Positions 1-9,329 of a DNA stretch of 13,993 nt are shown here, one piece after another. Position numbers and translations under genes: made by a program. Position 1 is the first letter of the stretch; each line of letters opens with the position of its first letter. The notes beneath the pieces were generated by a model. The model searched no databases. It was not told the origin of the DNA and saw only the letters and a program-made list of their open reading frames with translations. Source of the stretch: Terana coerulea (taxonomy: Eukaryota; Basidiomycota; Agaricomycetes; Polyporales; Phanerochaetaceae); the NCBI GenBank assembly GCA_024811115.1, contig JAKOGH010000397.1:1-13993 (forward strand). Direction: 5' to 3'.

Positions 1-305
1 CGCGCATTCCTACAGACATAGTCAGAGTACCGTATAAAGAATCCGGGGCTTATGCCGATTTGGATTTGGGAAGAAGCGCTGTGCTGCCTGGCAGGGCGCT
101 TGAGCTTCAGGCATTTGTTATTGCCAGATTGTTTCTGGTTTCAACATCTGAGCCACTCATTTCTAGGTCGTGGCGGAGAATTCAAAGCATCTGCTGCAGC
201 TGGAGGTAGGAGGAGAAAAGTCGAGGCTAGCTACTCGTTGGGCGTCTGCTGAGATACTTACTGCTTTGTAGGACCCCGCCTTACCCTGCCAGAGGTGCGA
301 TCCCA
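1..305. other. Non-coding stretch, no gene recognised
   Basis: Short open frames exist on both strands, but none shows a recognisable domain, a plausible exon chain or coding-like residue composition. I see no tRNA, transposon end or promoter that I can defend. Confidence 0.4.
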
Positions 306-570
306 GATTCACCGATTTTGGCGCATTTCGGGCAGGAAAATTTGGGCCAAAATCATGGCTTTTCGGGCATAGGGTATGATACTCTGCTCCAAGCACACGC
401 TGAAGCGCCCAAAATATACCTCAAAAATGCATTTTCTGGCCCGATTTTGGGGCAGATGTGCCCCTAATTTCGGGCAGCTGTACATTCCAGGTTTCCGCCA
501 GCTCGGGCCAGATTTCGGGCATGCCATCCTGAGGGTCGCTTCATTTTTAGGCCAAATTTCGGGCAACTAG
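306..570. repeat. Cluster of five TTTCGGGCA repeats
   Basis: The 9-mer TTTCGGGCA occurs exactly five times on the + strand, at 326-334, 361-369, 468-476, 513-521 and 557-565. Diverged relatives (GATTTTGGCGCA at 314, GATTTTGGGGCA at 443) lie between them. Short GGCCAAA motifs recur near both ends (about 345 and 551). The peptides that can be read through it repeat CPK-type words only because the DNA repeats. It resembles the subterminal repeats of a DNA transposon remnant or a degenerate minisatellite. I could not find convincing terminal inverted repeats or a target duplication, so the class is left open. Confidence 0.5.
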
Positions 571-1183
571 TATCGCGGCTCTGGGGCATTAGTCAGGGTC
601 CTTGCTTTGTGGCCGCCTATAACATTGACGTCATCAGTTCCCACGGTTTCATTTGCAGGTCTGAATCCAGCCAGCGTCTCTAGCTTCTTTCCTTCCTGCG
701 TACAGGTCCTGGAAGAAATTCAACTCTTTACGACTGCATCCCCAACATGGCCATAAGAGTCGAGGTTCTTAGAAACTGCAGCAGACAAAGCGTGGCATGC
801 AGTGCGTGTCACTCTGGCTACCGATAGTCTACGGTGATGTGGGCATTGCTTCAAACTTTCTCTATATCTTCGGGCTCACGTTTTGGACCAACTGTAGCTG
901 TTACCCTTATACACCAGCTTACTCGCTGAGACAGCATTAAAATCGGAAGGTCACAACGTCCTCACCCATGACCACCCGATGTGATGACTCCTTCCCATTT
1001 GGTTGATCCCCATTGACTTCTCTCCGTCCCTGTTCTCACAGCTAACACAACCGCTGACGATGCATGGGAACAGCTGCAGCAGAGTCTCATAATGCCGCTC
1101 TAGCGAGGCGCACTGTCCTTCGACCTTGTCCGTTCCCTCGACTTGGCGTTCGACCTCAGTCGCGGTAGCTACTTACTACTTCA
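571..1183. other. Upstream region of MFS gene 1
   Basis: No coding signal was found. The stretch holds CT-rich patches (about 685-705, 850-870) and a weak TATA-like TCTCTATATC near 861, some 320 bp before the start codon. The context directly before the ATG at 1184 (CTTCAATG) is a poor match to the usual start context. This should contain the promoter and leader of the transporter gene, but no specific regulatory site can be named. Confidence 0.35.
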
Positions 1184-3835
1184 ATGTCGGAGCCATCGTC
1201 ACGACCCGAATCTCTTACCGACTCGGTCAGCAAACGAGTCGATGTCGAGCTGAAAGAAGATGTCGCCGCCAGCCAATTTGATCCCGTAGCCTACTACGAG
1301 AACAATGCTGGAAGACTTGTCATAGACCCACAGTGCGTGCACCTCGCAGAACCGTTGAGATCCATCACTCATTCTCTTCTCGACGTCTTCAGGGAAGCCG
1401 TGGTGGAGTTCGGAGATTCCGTGGCGAAGAAGCTGAAGCTCACCGCCGATGGAAGTATCGTGCTTTGGCCTCAACCTTCCGACGATCCGGAAGACCCGCA
1501 GAATGTACGTTTGCCTCATCCCTTTCGTCGCTCTTACTAATCAAAGCCCTCCTTCCAGTGGTCTGATCTGCGAAAGGGATTTCAGCTTTTCATCATCACG
1601 CTTGCCGCCATTGTGCCCGATTTTGACAACGGAACAGGTACGTGACGTTCAACATCAACTCCGTCGCTGCTGACGTCGTCTAATATCAGGGACCGCGGCT
1701 TTATTCAATCTTTCGCGACAATTTTCGACCACCCCTGGTGAGATCAATAATTTGACGAACAAGTACGTTGAGTAATGCCTCACTCAGCTGACGTGCATCT
1801 CACTACTCTGTCGTCCGCATAGCTGGAGCATCTTCCTACTTGGTACGCCAACCTTACTCTCCACTTGATATGAAACTTATACTGGTGCGATAGGGTGGGG
1901 TGGTCTTGGTGCAGTGATGCTCATGCGCCGATATGGACGGTTACCAATATTATTCTGGTCGCAAGTGAGCCTTCGACGCTTCGTGCTGCATGACCCTCGT
2001 CATTGATACCGTCCAAGGTTCTCTCTTTTTGCTTCCTGCTCGGCAATGCGTTGTCTCCGAATCTTGCCACATTTGCTGGTGAGTGATCCTGAAAAACTGC
2101 GTCTGTTCCTTCCTGACCACTACTACCGTCCCTCCACCAGCAATGAGATGTCTCAATGGATTTTTGCGTACGTGGTACAACGTATCGAACCAGAGTCTTG
2201 CTGACAATGGCCTATCGCTTGCAGGACAGCCCCTCAAGTTACTGTAAGACTGGCATAACGTCTCAGGGATTTCAGTGATCTCAAAGCAGTATTCAGGGTC
2301 TGTATGTCGTTGCCGATATGTACCCGTTCCACCTGCAAGCTCGGAAGGTTAGCTATGCAGTTTGCAATACAAGACAGAGACGGGAGGCTCAAAATATTCC
2401 AGATAAATATATGGACAATGGGTTACATTGCATCACCCTTCATATCTCCATTCGCCTTTGGTTTTTTGGCAGCCCGCGCAAAGTGAGTCACTGCAAGGAA
2501 CCTCAGTCGTCGTACTCCATTAACAAGCGCTCTGGACTTAGTTGGCGCTGGACCTATGGTGTTGGCTGCATGTACGGAGTCGTAGTGCTATTACTGATAG
2601 CCTTCTTTGGCGAAGAAACGTGAGCTCCGCTCTAATCATTGAGGCCTGAAGCTGAAATGTGTGGTAGTATGTACGACCGAGCGTTGCCGAACCCTCGACC
2701 GATACCCATGCCTGCGGGCAAGGCGCAATCCCGCTTTCAAACCCTTGTCGGTGTAACAGGCACGCGGATGGCACGATTCCGGGCTACATGGAAGGAGGCC
2801 TCTATTATCTGGCTGCAGCTCATCTGGAGGCCCCATGTAATCGGTATCCTCCTATTCGAGGTGTGCACAGCCACCCGTTTTTGATTGGCCGCTGTACTGA
2901 CCGTTTGGTACCAGGCGCTACTCTTCGGGTTCGGTATAGGCATCAACGTGAGCTCTTCTGTGCGTTGTTCGCCACTTACAAACTTTGATTCGCATGAAAG
3001 GGAACAAATGGCATTTTCTTGAGCCAACCCCTCCGAAGGGCTACGGCTTCACACAAATCGACATATCTGGATGCTACGCAACCCCTGTCGTAAGCTGTTA
3101 TAATTTGTCTGCGTCAGACGCGGTTTCAATTCAGGCACCCCTTTTCAGGTGGCAATTGTCCTGGGTGAACTCATCGGCAGGTACCTCAATGACTGGATCA
3201 TGCGCGTGTGTATTCGCAGGAACAACGGCGTCTTCGAAGCTGAGAGCCGTCTGTGGTACGTCTCCTATTATTCCGGTGGAAGAGAAAATGACGCGTGCCA
3301 TGCATAGGGCGTGCTATGTTGCTGTGGCAATCTACACCGTCGGCATGGTTCTCATTGGCGCAGCCTTCCAGAATCATCTCACCCTAGCTGCATTCATCAT
3401 CGGCTGGGGACTGGTCGAGATTGCGACGATGATCAACACCACGGTTGTCTGTAAGTTTCACAGATGAAACCACGCTATCAAACGCGCTGATGACTTGACA
3501 GTGGCGTACATGAACGATTCGTTCCCGAAGTACAAGGTAAGATTCCATGGTCGTGTCGACACTGTGGATTTCTGACAGTTTGTAGGGAGAAGTCTCCGCT
3601 CTGATCAACTTGGCGAGAACGTTAGGCGGCTTCAGTGTGACGTACTTCCAAGTACCTTGGGCTACGAAGCATGGAGCCTTACAGACCTTCGGATGTGAGG
3701 CAGCCGTGGTGGCTGGGCTATTCCTCCTTGTTGTTCCGGCTATGCAGTGGAAGGGAAGGTTGTTGCGGGTAAGTCATTCGTGGTTATGACTGTCCGGTAA
3801 CTGACGACCGTCAATAGGAACGATACTCCATGTAA
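1184..3835 (+). CDS. MFS transporter, DHA1-like, copy 1 (20 exons, two frameshifts)
   Basis: Probable 12-helix proton-driven exporter of small molecules in the plasma membrane. Exons: 1184-1332, 1393-1504, 1559-1637, 1690-1762, 1823-1842, 1894-1964, 2018-2078, 2141-2167, 2225-2243, 2297-2347, 2403-2482, 2542-2619, 2668-2860, 2915-2947, 3001-3089, 3149-3255, 3308-3450, 3502-3536, 3586-3768, 3818-3835. All 19 introns are GT-AG. The product has a hydrophilic N-terminus of about 85 residues ending in the fungal DHA1 signature DPEDPQNWS, then LMRRYGRLP (MFS motif A, about residue 155), DMYPFHLQAR (about 210-220), a central loop, and WATKHGALQTFG near the end. Two single-T losses (run 2161-2165 and run 3014-3017) break the frame. 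With both allowed for, the exons sum to exactly 541 codons. The tandem paralogue starts at 4511 and supports every exon boundary. Either sequencing errors or a recent pseudogene; the substrate is unknown. Confidence 0.88.
1965..2017 (+). other. Intron present in copy 1, absent from copy 2
   Basis: A 53-nt GT-AG intron separates codons for FWSQ and VLSF in gene 1. In gene 2 the matching coding sequence runs without a break (5212-5343). All other intron positions are shared, so this is one intron gain or loss after the duplication. Confidence 0.8.
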
Positions 3836-4510
3836 TGACTCTGTAGGATGCCACAGAGGTTTTTGTTCTTGAAGAGTACTATATTTGTCCGCTGTTCTCA
3901 GTAACATTTGGGTGGCGACACGGTGCCCTCCATGGTTGCGTAGCTTATCTAGGAAGCTTGGCTGCAATGAAGGGGCCTCAAATATCAACTTCGTGGCGTT
4001 CGCTGACGGCGGCTTGGAATATGTTCGCTGAATTGTCTCCACAGAAGCTTCGTCAAAGCTCCAAGCCCGAATGAGCGAATGTTCCCCATGAGTCCTGCAG
4101 TTCGAATTTCTCAGCACGTTGTTGATTGAACACTGAAGATAGGCACAGAGTATGGGCAAATGGATGCTGAGCGCTGAGCTTCCTTAAATATGAGGTGACC
4201 ACATTGTGCCATGGAGCCCACGGTCGTCGCGCACACTGATTGATGTTACTCCTTTATAGGCTCTCTCTTACCGTGATCCCACCTTCCCGCGTCATGGCAC
4301 CTAACGGCGTAATTGTTTCGACCTCATTGTGTGGCTCTGCTACCTCATGCAGGCCATCAATCTCTTGAGAAGCCTGGTCATCTGCATCCGTGGGAGTGGA
4401 AGACTAATATCTTCGCCTTCAGCTCGCTGTCATATAACAGAATCCAGCCCCCGTCAGACCACCTCTCTTGCATCTAGCCATTCTACCTCAGACTGTAGCG
4501 AACTGCTACC
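3836..4510. other. Intergenic region between the MFS paralogues
   Basis: Contains the 3' end of gene 1 and the presumed promoter of gene 2. A TTTATAGG box at about 4252-4259, some 255 bp before the ATG, is a weak TATA candidate. An upstream reading frame of 62 codons (4329-4517) overlaps the start codon of gene 2. It could act as an upstream ORF if the leader is that long, but its peptide is not recognisable. No repeats or RNA genes were seen. Confidence 0.35.
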
Positions 4511-5085
4511 ATGGTAGAGCCAGTTCAGTCCGACTCCTCTAGCGAGAATATCAAGGGGCATGAAGCCGAAGTGAAGGAATCGGGGGCTTCTAACAGTCGG
4601 TTTGACTTGGTGGCCTACTATGAGAACAACGCCGGACGGCTCGTTGTAGACCCGGAGTGAGTGGTCTCGCACATAGGCTTGATGACGCTGCTTTCTCATT
4701 TCTTCTAATTTCATAGGGAAGCTAAGGTTGAATTCGGCGAGGCGGTGGCTAGTAAGCTGAGGATTTCCAAAGACGGGACGACGGTTCTCTGGCCGCAGCC
4801 TTCCGACGACCCAGAAGATCCGCAGAATGTGCGACAACTCTTTCTACACTGCCCCAGTCCCTGCTCACATTTATAGCATAGTGGTCGCCCTTCCGTAAGG
4901 GACTTCAGCTTTGCATTATTACTTTGGCCGCTATCGTACCGGATTTCGATGGCGCAACTGGTAAGGTTGATATTTGTACGCGATAGACGCAGTTGACCTA
5001 TCATTGCCACAGGTACCTCAGCGATCTTTCCCATATCCGTCCAATTCCACACAAGTACCGGCGTAATCAACGATCTCACGAATAA

Positions 5086-5138
5086 GCAAGTGCTTGACAT
5101 CTTGCACACCGAAGAACATTTCTGACATATTTGAACAG
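5086..5138 (+). other. GC-AG intron in MFS copy 2
   Basis: The donor is GCAAGT and the acceptor CAG. Splicing here restores the asparagine codon before WSIF, as in copy 1, where the matching intron (1763-1822) has a normal GTACGT donor. GC-AG introns are a known minor class; the T-to-C change therefore arose in copy 2 or its lineage. Confidence 0.75.
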
Positions 5139-5498
5139 CTGGAGTATCTTCCTGATCGGTGAACTTGCCTGCAGCCTGCGCCATACACCACACTAACTCA
5201 ACGCCTAACAGGTTGGGGCGGTCTGCTCTCTGTGATGCTTATCCGCAGATATGGACGGTTACCGGTGCTGTTCTGGTCTCAGCTCATCGGTCTAGGCTTC
5301 CTTCTGGGCTGTGCTTTTGCACGAAACTTGAGTACATTCGCTGGTGAGTTCGTCGTGCGCATTTTGTCAGGTTGAACTCCTTCTTGACACTTATCCAGCT
5401 ATGCGGTGCATAACGGGCTTTTTCAGGTACGTGTCGACTAATTTGCAAGTCTAGCTATTCTTACTTACTATGGATTTAGCACCGCCTCACAAGTCACG

Positions 5499-5549
5499 GC
5501 AAGTTCTATCTTGCTCATTCATACTTGCATTTAGTAACTGTGCGAGCAG
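5499..5549 (+). other. Second GC-AG intron in MFS copy 2
   Basis: The donor reads GCAAGTT directly after the ACG codon of SQVT and the acceptor is AGCAG before GLYVV. The homologous intron of copy 1 (2244-2296) starts GTAAGA. The frame and the flanking protein match only if this GC donor is used. Confidence 0.75.
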
Positions 5550-7025
5550 GGCCTCTACGTGGTGACGGATATGTACCCCTTCCATCTTCAAGCCCGCAAT
5601 GTGAGCTGTAGCCTGCGTTGTGACGATAGAGCAAATCTAAACTTACCGAGCCTTAAGATAAACATATGGACTATGGGATTCATCGCTTCGCCGTACCTAT
5701 CTCCATTTGCTTTCGGGTTTCTGGTCGCCCGTGCCAAGTAAGTTGCAGAATCGGCGTTATCAAGCTGACAGCAAACTCATCGCGACCTCAGCTGGCGATG
5801 GGCCTACGGAATCGCGTGCATATATGGCGCAGTGGTTCTATTGCTGATCGCGCTGCTCGGTGAAGAGACGTACGTCCCTTTCACGTCTTGCGACCTGCTC
5901 AAAGCTGAAATACCAGTAGACTGTATGACCGCCGGCTGTCAAATCCCAAGCCCATCTCTCGCCCATCGTCGAATGTACGATACCGCCTGGAGACTCTGCT
6001 TGGTCGTACAGGGCTACGTATGGCTCGTTTCCGAGACTCATGGCATGATGTCTCCACAATCTGGTTCAAGCTCGTTTGGAGGCCGCATATTTTTGCGATC
6101 CTTTTCTTTGAGGTGAGTCGGGCGCTGTGTTACTGTTGTGCCGTGTGTATTGATTCTTCACTCGGAAGGCACTGCTCTTTGGCTTTGGAATAGGCCTCAA
6201 TGTGAGTTCACGCCCATTGGTCATAATTTCTGTTGTCTTTTCTGATGATAGACCAGGCGACGAATGTCATATTCCTACACGATCCACCTCCTGTCGGCTA
6301 TGGTCTATCTCAGGATGGTGCCGCGGCCGGCTACGCAGTTCCCATAGTATGCTGTTCCTCTTATGCTGATCAACACATGTGCAATGAGGTTACCTAGGTT
6401 GGAACATTCTTGGGGAGGTAATCGGTCGCTACCTGAATGATTGGATTATGGTTCATTCCATCCGCCGGAATAAAGGTGTTTTTCTAGCGGAGAGTCGATT
6501 GTGGTACGTCTCGTTAGCTTCTCCAATGACGGGATACTCACCAATTACTACAATGATCGTAGGGCATGCTATCTACACCGCCAGTTGCCCGTGATGTTGG
6601 GAACAGCTGGATGTGGCATGCAGACGCCATGCAGCCGCTCAGCTGCCGACGACGTGATTGATCCGTGCTGCTGAGCATCTGAGCTCATTTGGCAGGTGCA
6701 ATGCCGCCGTCAGCTGGCTCTCAGCTGGATCTCCTGCTGCTGGGCAGGAGTGTGAGCGCTCGTACTTCGAAAATGCAGTATGGCTCTTGTGCGCAATCAT
6801 AAAATCTGTGAAAAATAGCCTACGTCTTGAAAGTTGCATCTAAATTGACTGTCAACACTACTGTGGTGGTCAAGCGCCCACTGAGGACGCTGCCCAATGC
6901 GAGAGGAGACTTTGAGCATTTCGTCTTCAAGGGGGCGCTAGATGTACGTTCACGCTCCGATGATGGCGGCAACACACGGCATGTCGGATTTGCTTATGGC
7001 TCCTGATCTCGCTTCGTTGCTTCGT

Positions 7026-7685
7026 TACTATGGGTGGCCCCCTTTTGATAACACTTTCGACTTTCTGCAGCACTGCGCCTCATCCCCTCCCCTTTCTCCG
7101 TCATTTTGCACATCTGCGTGCAACACAATCTTGTTTACATGTCCGTATTTTTCTGTATTTCTTCTTGGACTACAGACTTCATCGGAAGGGTTCCGAAAAG
7201 ACAACTCTGGGTGGACCCAGTAATGATAACTCGGAGAAACTGCGCCATCACAAAATTCCCATATTCGTGACGAAATCCGTCCACCTCATTGGTCAATCAA
7301 CAGTGTTAGCGCTCACAAACCGGTCCTCGAAGTGATAATTGAGCAGCCCTTCACGCACAAGCAGCATCGGCATGCTGCAAAGATGTGCAAATCATAACTA
7401 TACATATGTGAAATACTGCCTGCAACTTTGACAGTGTTTCCTGGAGGGATCTGGCAAGGTGAGCCCATCAGCACTCTGATTTAGACTGTAAACGACCTTC
7501 TTGAGCACCTTCTGTAATTCCTACACCTCCCTCCTTCATTTTCGAGCTTTCTGAGTAAACAGGCATGCTTCGATAGCTACTGTGTATCTTAGAAAATAAT
7601 CCCAAGGTCAACGCTTGAGTGTGTCGGCCGCTGGACCTGAATTATCACATCTGTCCCGTTTATCAAAAGGGGGCCACCCATAGTA
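7026..7685. mobile_element. Tc1/mariner-like MITE nested in the 2.2-kb element
   Basis: A perfect inverted repeat bounds this 656-bp insert (7028-7683): the left arm begins CTATGGGTGG at 7028 and the right arm ends CCACCCATAG at 7683. The arms match over 24 bp, 26 bp counting the flanking TA. TA at 7026-7027 and 7684-7685 is the likely target duplication, and complementarity stops exactly there. The GGTGGCC...TTTTGATAA type of terminus resembles Tc1-like ends. Inside there is no transposase motif, only short open frames of no recognisable kind, so it must have been mobilised in trans. Confidence 0.8.
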
Positions 7686-7689
7686 CCTC

Positions 7690-7712
7690 CCACCACCACC
7701 ACCACCGCCGCC
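7690..7712 (+). repeat. CAC/CGC triplet microsatellite
   Basis: About five CAC triplets run into CGCCGCC, directly beside the right end of the Tc1-like MITE. It is a short simple repeat in the presumed leader of the small split reading frame that follows. Confidence 0.7.
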
Positions 7713-7776
7713 CTCCCTTCCCTCTCTCCGCTGTCGGCCGTCATCAGGAACACCTGGCACCTCGGGATCAGGCAAC

Positions 7777-8400
7777 ATGGCTAGGAAAAATCGGGCAACG
7801 CTAGTTGCTCGTAGTGATAGGCAGGGGTTTGCAAACCCTCCAAGGGTTAAGGGTAGGGGTACAGAGGGTAAGGGTAAGGGTTGAGGAAAGTTAACCCTCA
7901 TCTGGCAAGGGTCTGTATTCAAGCGCTAGGCATGTTGCTAGAGAGAGCTGCAAGTATTGTAAGTGCTTTCTATACCAATGCAAGCTACTCAAATAGAAGA
8001 CTGACATTATAAGTAAGTGGGGAAAGGCACTTAAAGCACCATTCTCAGTCTATTTTGGCAAGGGTTTAAAGGGTAGCCCTCAACCCTTACCCTTCATGAG
8101 GGTAAGGGTATTGGAGGGTAAGGGTAAGGGTTGCCCTCTGAGCATAGAGGGTTTACCCTTGCCAATCACTAGTTGCTCGGGCCTTCCCAGCTATTGCTGC
8201 CACGGAGCTGAGGTCGCTGGGCAGGCCATCGCTGCAAGGTACGTGGCATGACCATGCATGTTTTCCTTGGTCACTTACCTGTATCGTAGATGCTCGCAGA
8301 TGGACAGGTGCTACTTTCCTGCTAGATGTGAGTATCGCTTTGCTTAGGTGCTGGTCGGACACTGATCAGATTACTACTACAGGTCGTCACTCTTCTATGA
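7777..8400 (+). pseudogene. Possible 49-codon spliced reading frame inside the transposon, split by the hAT MITE
   Basis: With the hAT MITE and one target duplication removed, an ATG at 7777 opens a frame through 7811 and 8180-8238. It continues across a 51-nt intron (8239-8289, GTACGT...CGTAG) to 8290-8327, then a 55-nt intron (8328-8382, GTGAGT...TACAG) to 8383-8400, ending in TGA. The pieces total exactly 150 nt. The product starts MARKNRATLV, is arginine- and alanine-rich, and ends DVVTLL. I do not recognise it. It may be a captured 5' fragment of a host gene or a degenerate transposon gene. Both introns have good consensus ends, which is the main support. It could still be chance, because the frame is short. 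Confidence 0.4.
7804..8179. mobile_element. hAT-type MITE with 8-bp target duplication
   Basis: The 360-bp element (7812-8171) starts TAGTGATAGGCAGGGG and its right end, read as complement, starts TAGTGATTGGCAAGGG. It is flanked by the identical octamer GTTGCTCG at 7804-7811 and 8172-8179. An 8-bp duplication and a TA-G terminus are hallmarks of hAT transposons. There is no coding capacity. The interior is made of GGGTAA/AGGGTT runs in both orientations (7835-7905 and 8060-8160), giving strong hairpin potential. It is the youngest recognisable layer, since its duplication is still perfect. Confidence 0.9.
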
Positions 8401-8789
8401 ATGCGGGTAGCAAGGCTGGAAGGATTAGAAAGAGCAGGGCTGGGTAGTGATGTCAATAATCTGTATATAGCCGTAATTAGATGTCATGTACACAATTACA
8501 ACTTGCAATACCAAGTTATTCTGTTAATTTATTTCCGTCTATAATTCCACAAAATGGAGAAAATTCGAAGGAATATTGCGAGTGATGAATTCAGACCCCG
8601 CTCGTCGCTTTAACTGCCGTAGACGGCTGGATCTGCCCAATCTGCCTGGGGCAGCTGGTGGTCAGGTCGGACATGACACGGTCGTTAAGGCATTCGATTT
8701 TTAGGCTAGCTGCCAGGTGATTTCAGCTGGCCGCCAGGCGACCGGAATGATGGCGCTCGCTGCCTTTGGCAGCTCGATTCTAGCTGGGC
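8401..8789. other. Right arm of the 2.2-kb element, non-coding
   Basis: No transposase or other gene is seen. The stretch includes an AT-rich patch (about 8450-8580) and, from about 8640 onward, many GGCAGC/CAGCTGG words that lead up to the right terminal repeat. Confidence 0.5.
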
Positions 8790-9329
8790 GGCAACTGGCG
8801 GTGTAGCAGTTGTCCTTTACACTGCCGGTATGGTTTTGATTGGCGCAGGAATTCAGAAACACCTGAATATAGGCGCATTTATCATCGGTTGGGGACTGGT
8901 CCAGATTGCTACGATGATCAATACGACTGTCGTATGTGAGTATTTGTACTCCGCGGTGCATTTGTACCAGAATTTACTGACCATGCGTTTAGATGCATAC
9001 CTGAATGATTCGTTCCCGAGGTTTCAGGTAGGACACTACGCGTTAATCTTCAGCTACGAGTATTCATTACGTGGTGTAGGGCGAGATGTCCGCTATGCTA
9101 AACCTGTGTCGATCACTGGGCGGGTTCAGTGTCTCGTACTTTCAGGTTCCTTGGGCCACCAAACACGGAGCTTTGCAGACGTTTGGGTGTGAAGCTGTCA
9201 TCGTTACCGGATTATGCTTCCTCACCGTCCCCGTGTTGCAATGGAAGGGAAAGCTGCTGCAAGTGAGTCAATTCATACTGTGCTCTGACAGTGACCGCTA
9301 ACACAATTAAGGAACGGTTTTCCTGGTGA

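Larger units (their letters stand above)
6574..8805. mobile_element. 2.2-kb TIR DNA transposon in exon 16 of MFS copy 2 (TA duplication included)
   Basis: The element proper is 6576-8803. Its ends are perfect 14-bp inverted repeats, CACCGCCAGTTGCC at 6576-6589 and its complement at 8790-8803, flanked by TA on both sides (6574-6575, 8804-8805). Removing the element and one TA gives ...TGC TAT CTA GCA GTT..., which continues the transporter frame as ACYLAVV. CAGCTG words cluster near both ends (6604, 6640, 6711, 6722; 8652, 8724) and may be subterminal transposase sites. No transposase is visible, so it is non-autonomous. The TA duplication fits Tc1/mariner-type elements, but the termini do not let me assign a superfamily. 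Two MITEs lie inside; without them the core is about 1.2 kb. Confidence 0.85.
4511..9329 (+). pseudogene. MFS transporter, DHA1-like, copy 2, split by a nested transposon
   Basis: Tandem paralogue of the gene at 1184. Exons: 4511-4656, 4717-4828, 4882-4960, 5013-5085, 5139-5158, 5212-5343, 5399-5426, 5480-5498, 5550-5600, 5658-5737, 5792-5869, 5920-6112, 6169-6201, 6257-6346, 6398-6503, 6563-6575 joined to 8806-8935, 8993-9027, 9080-9262, 9312-9329. The start sits in a strong context (CTACCATGG). Signatures match copy 1: DPEDPQNWS, LIRRYGRLP, DMYPFHLQAR, WATKHGALQTFG. A G run at 6412-6415 is one base short, giving an in-frame TAA at 6419-6421. Exon 16 is interrupted by the 6576-8803 element. 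Allowing for both, the exons give 540 codons, one fewer than copy 1. Two introns begin with GC (5086, 5499). As it stands no full transporter can be made, although the decay looks slight. Confidence 0.88.

Noticed and set aside
52..252. 66-residue open frame near the window start
   Set aside because: No recognisable domain and no exon chain around it.
1199..1519. 106-residue open frame on the - strand
   Set aside because: It is antisense to exons 1-2 of MFS gene 1; a similar antisense frame appears over the paralogue exons, as expected from codon use.
2985..3467. 160-residue open frame as a separate gene
   Set aside because: It is MFS gene 1 exons 15 and 17 joined through introns that lack stops in that frame; homology is lost within the introns.
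7619..7804. Histidine-rich 61-residue open frame
   Set aside because: The histidine run is the CAC microsatellite read in frame, and the frame crosses the end of the Tc1-like MITE.
7835..8160. GGGTAA runs as an interstitial telomere
   Set aside because: The unit is GGGTAA/TTACCC, not TTAGGG/CCCTAA, it occurs in both orientations, and the whole stretch is bounded by hAT ends and a target duplication.
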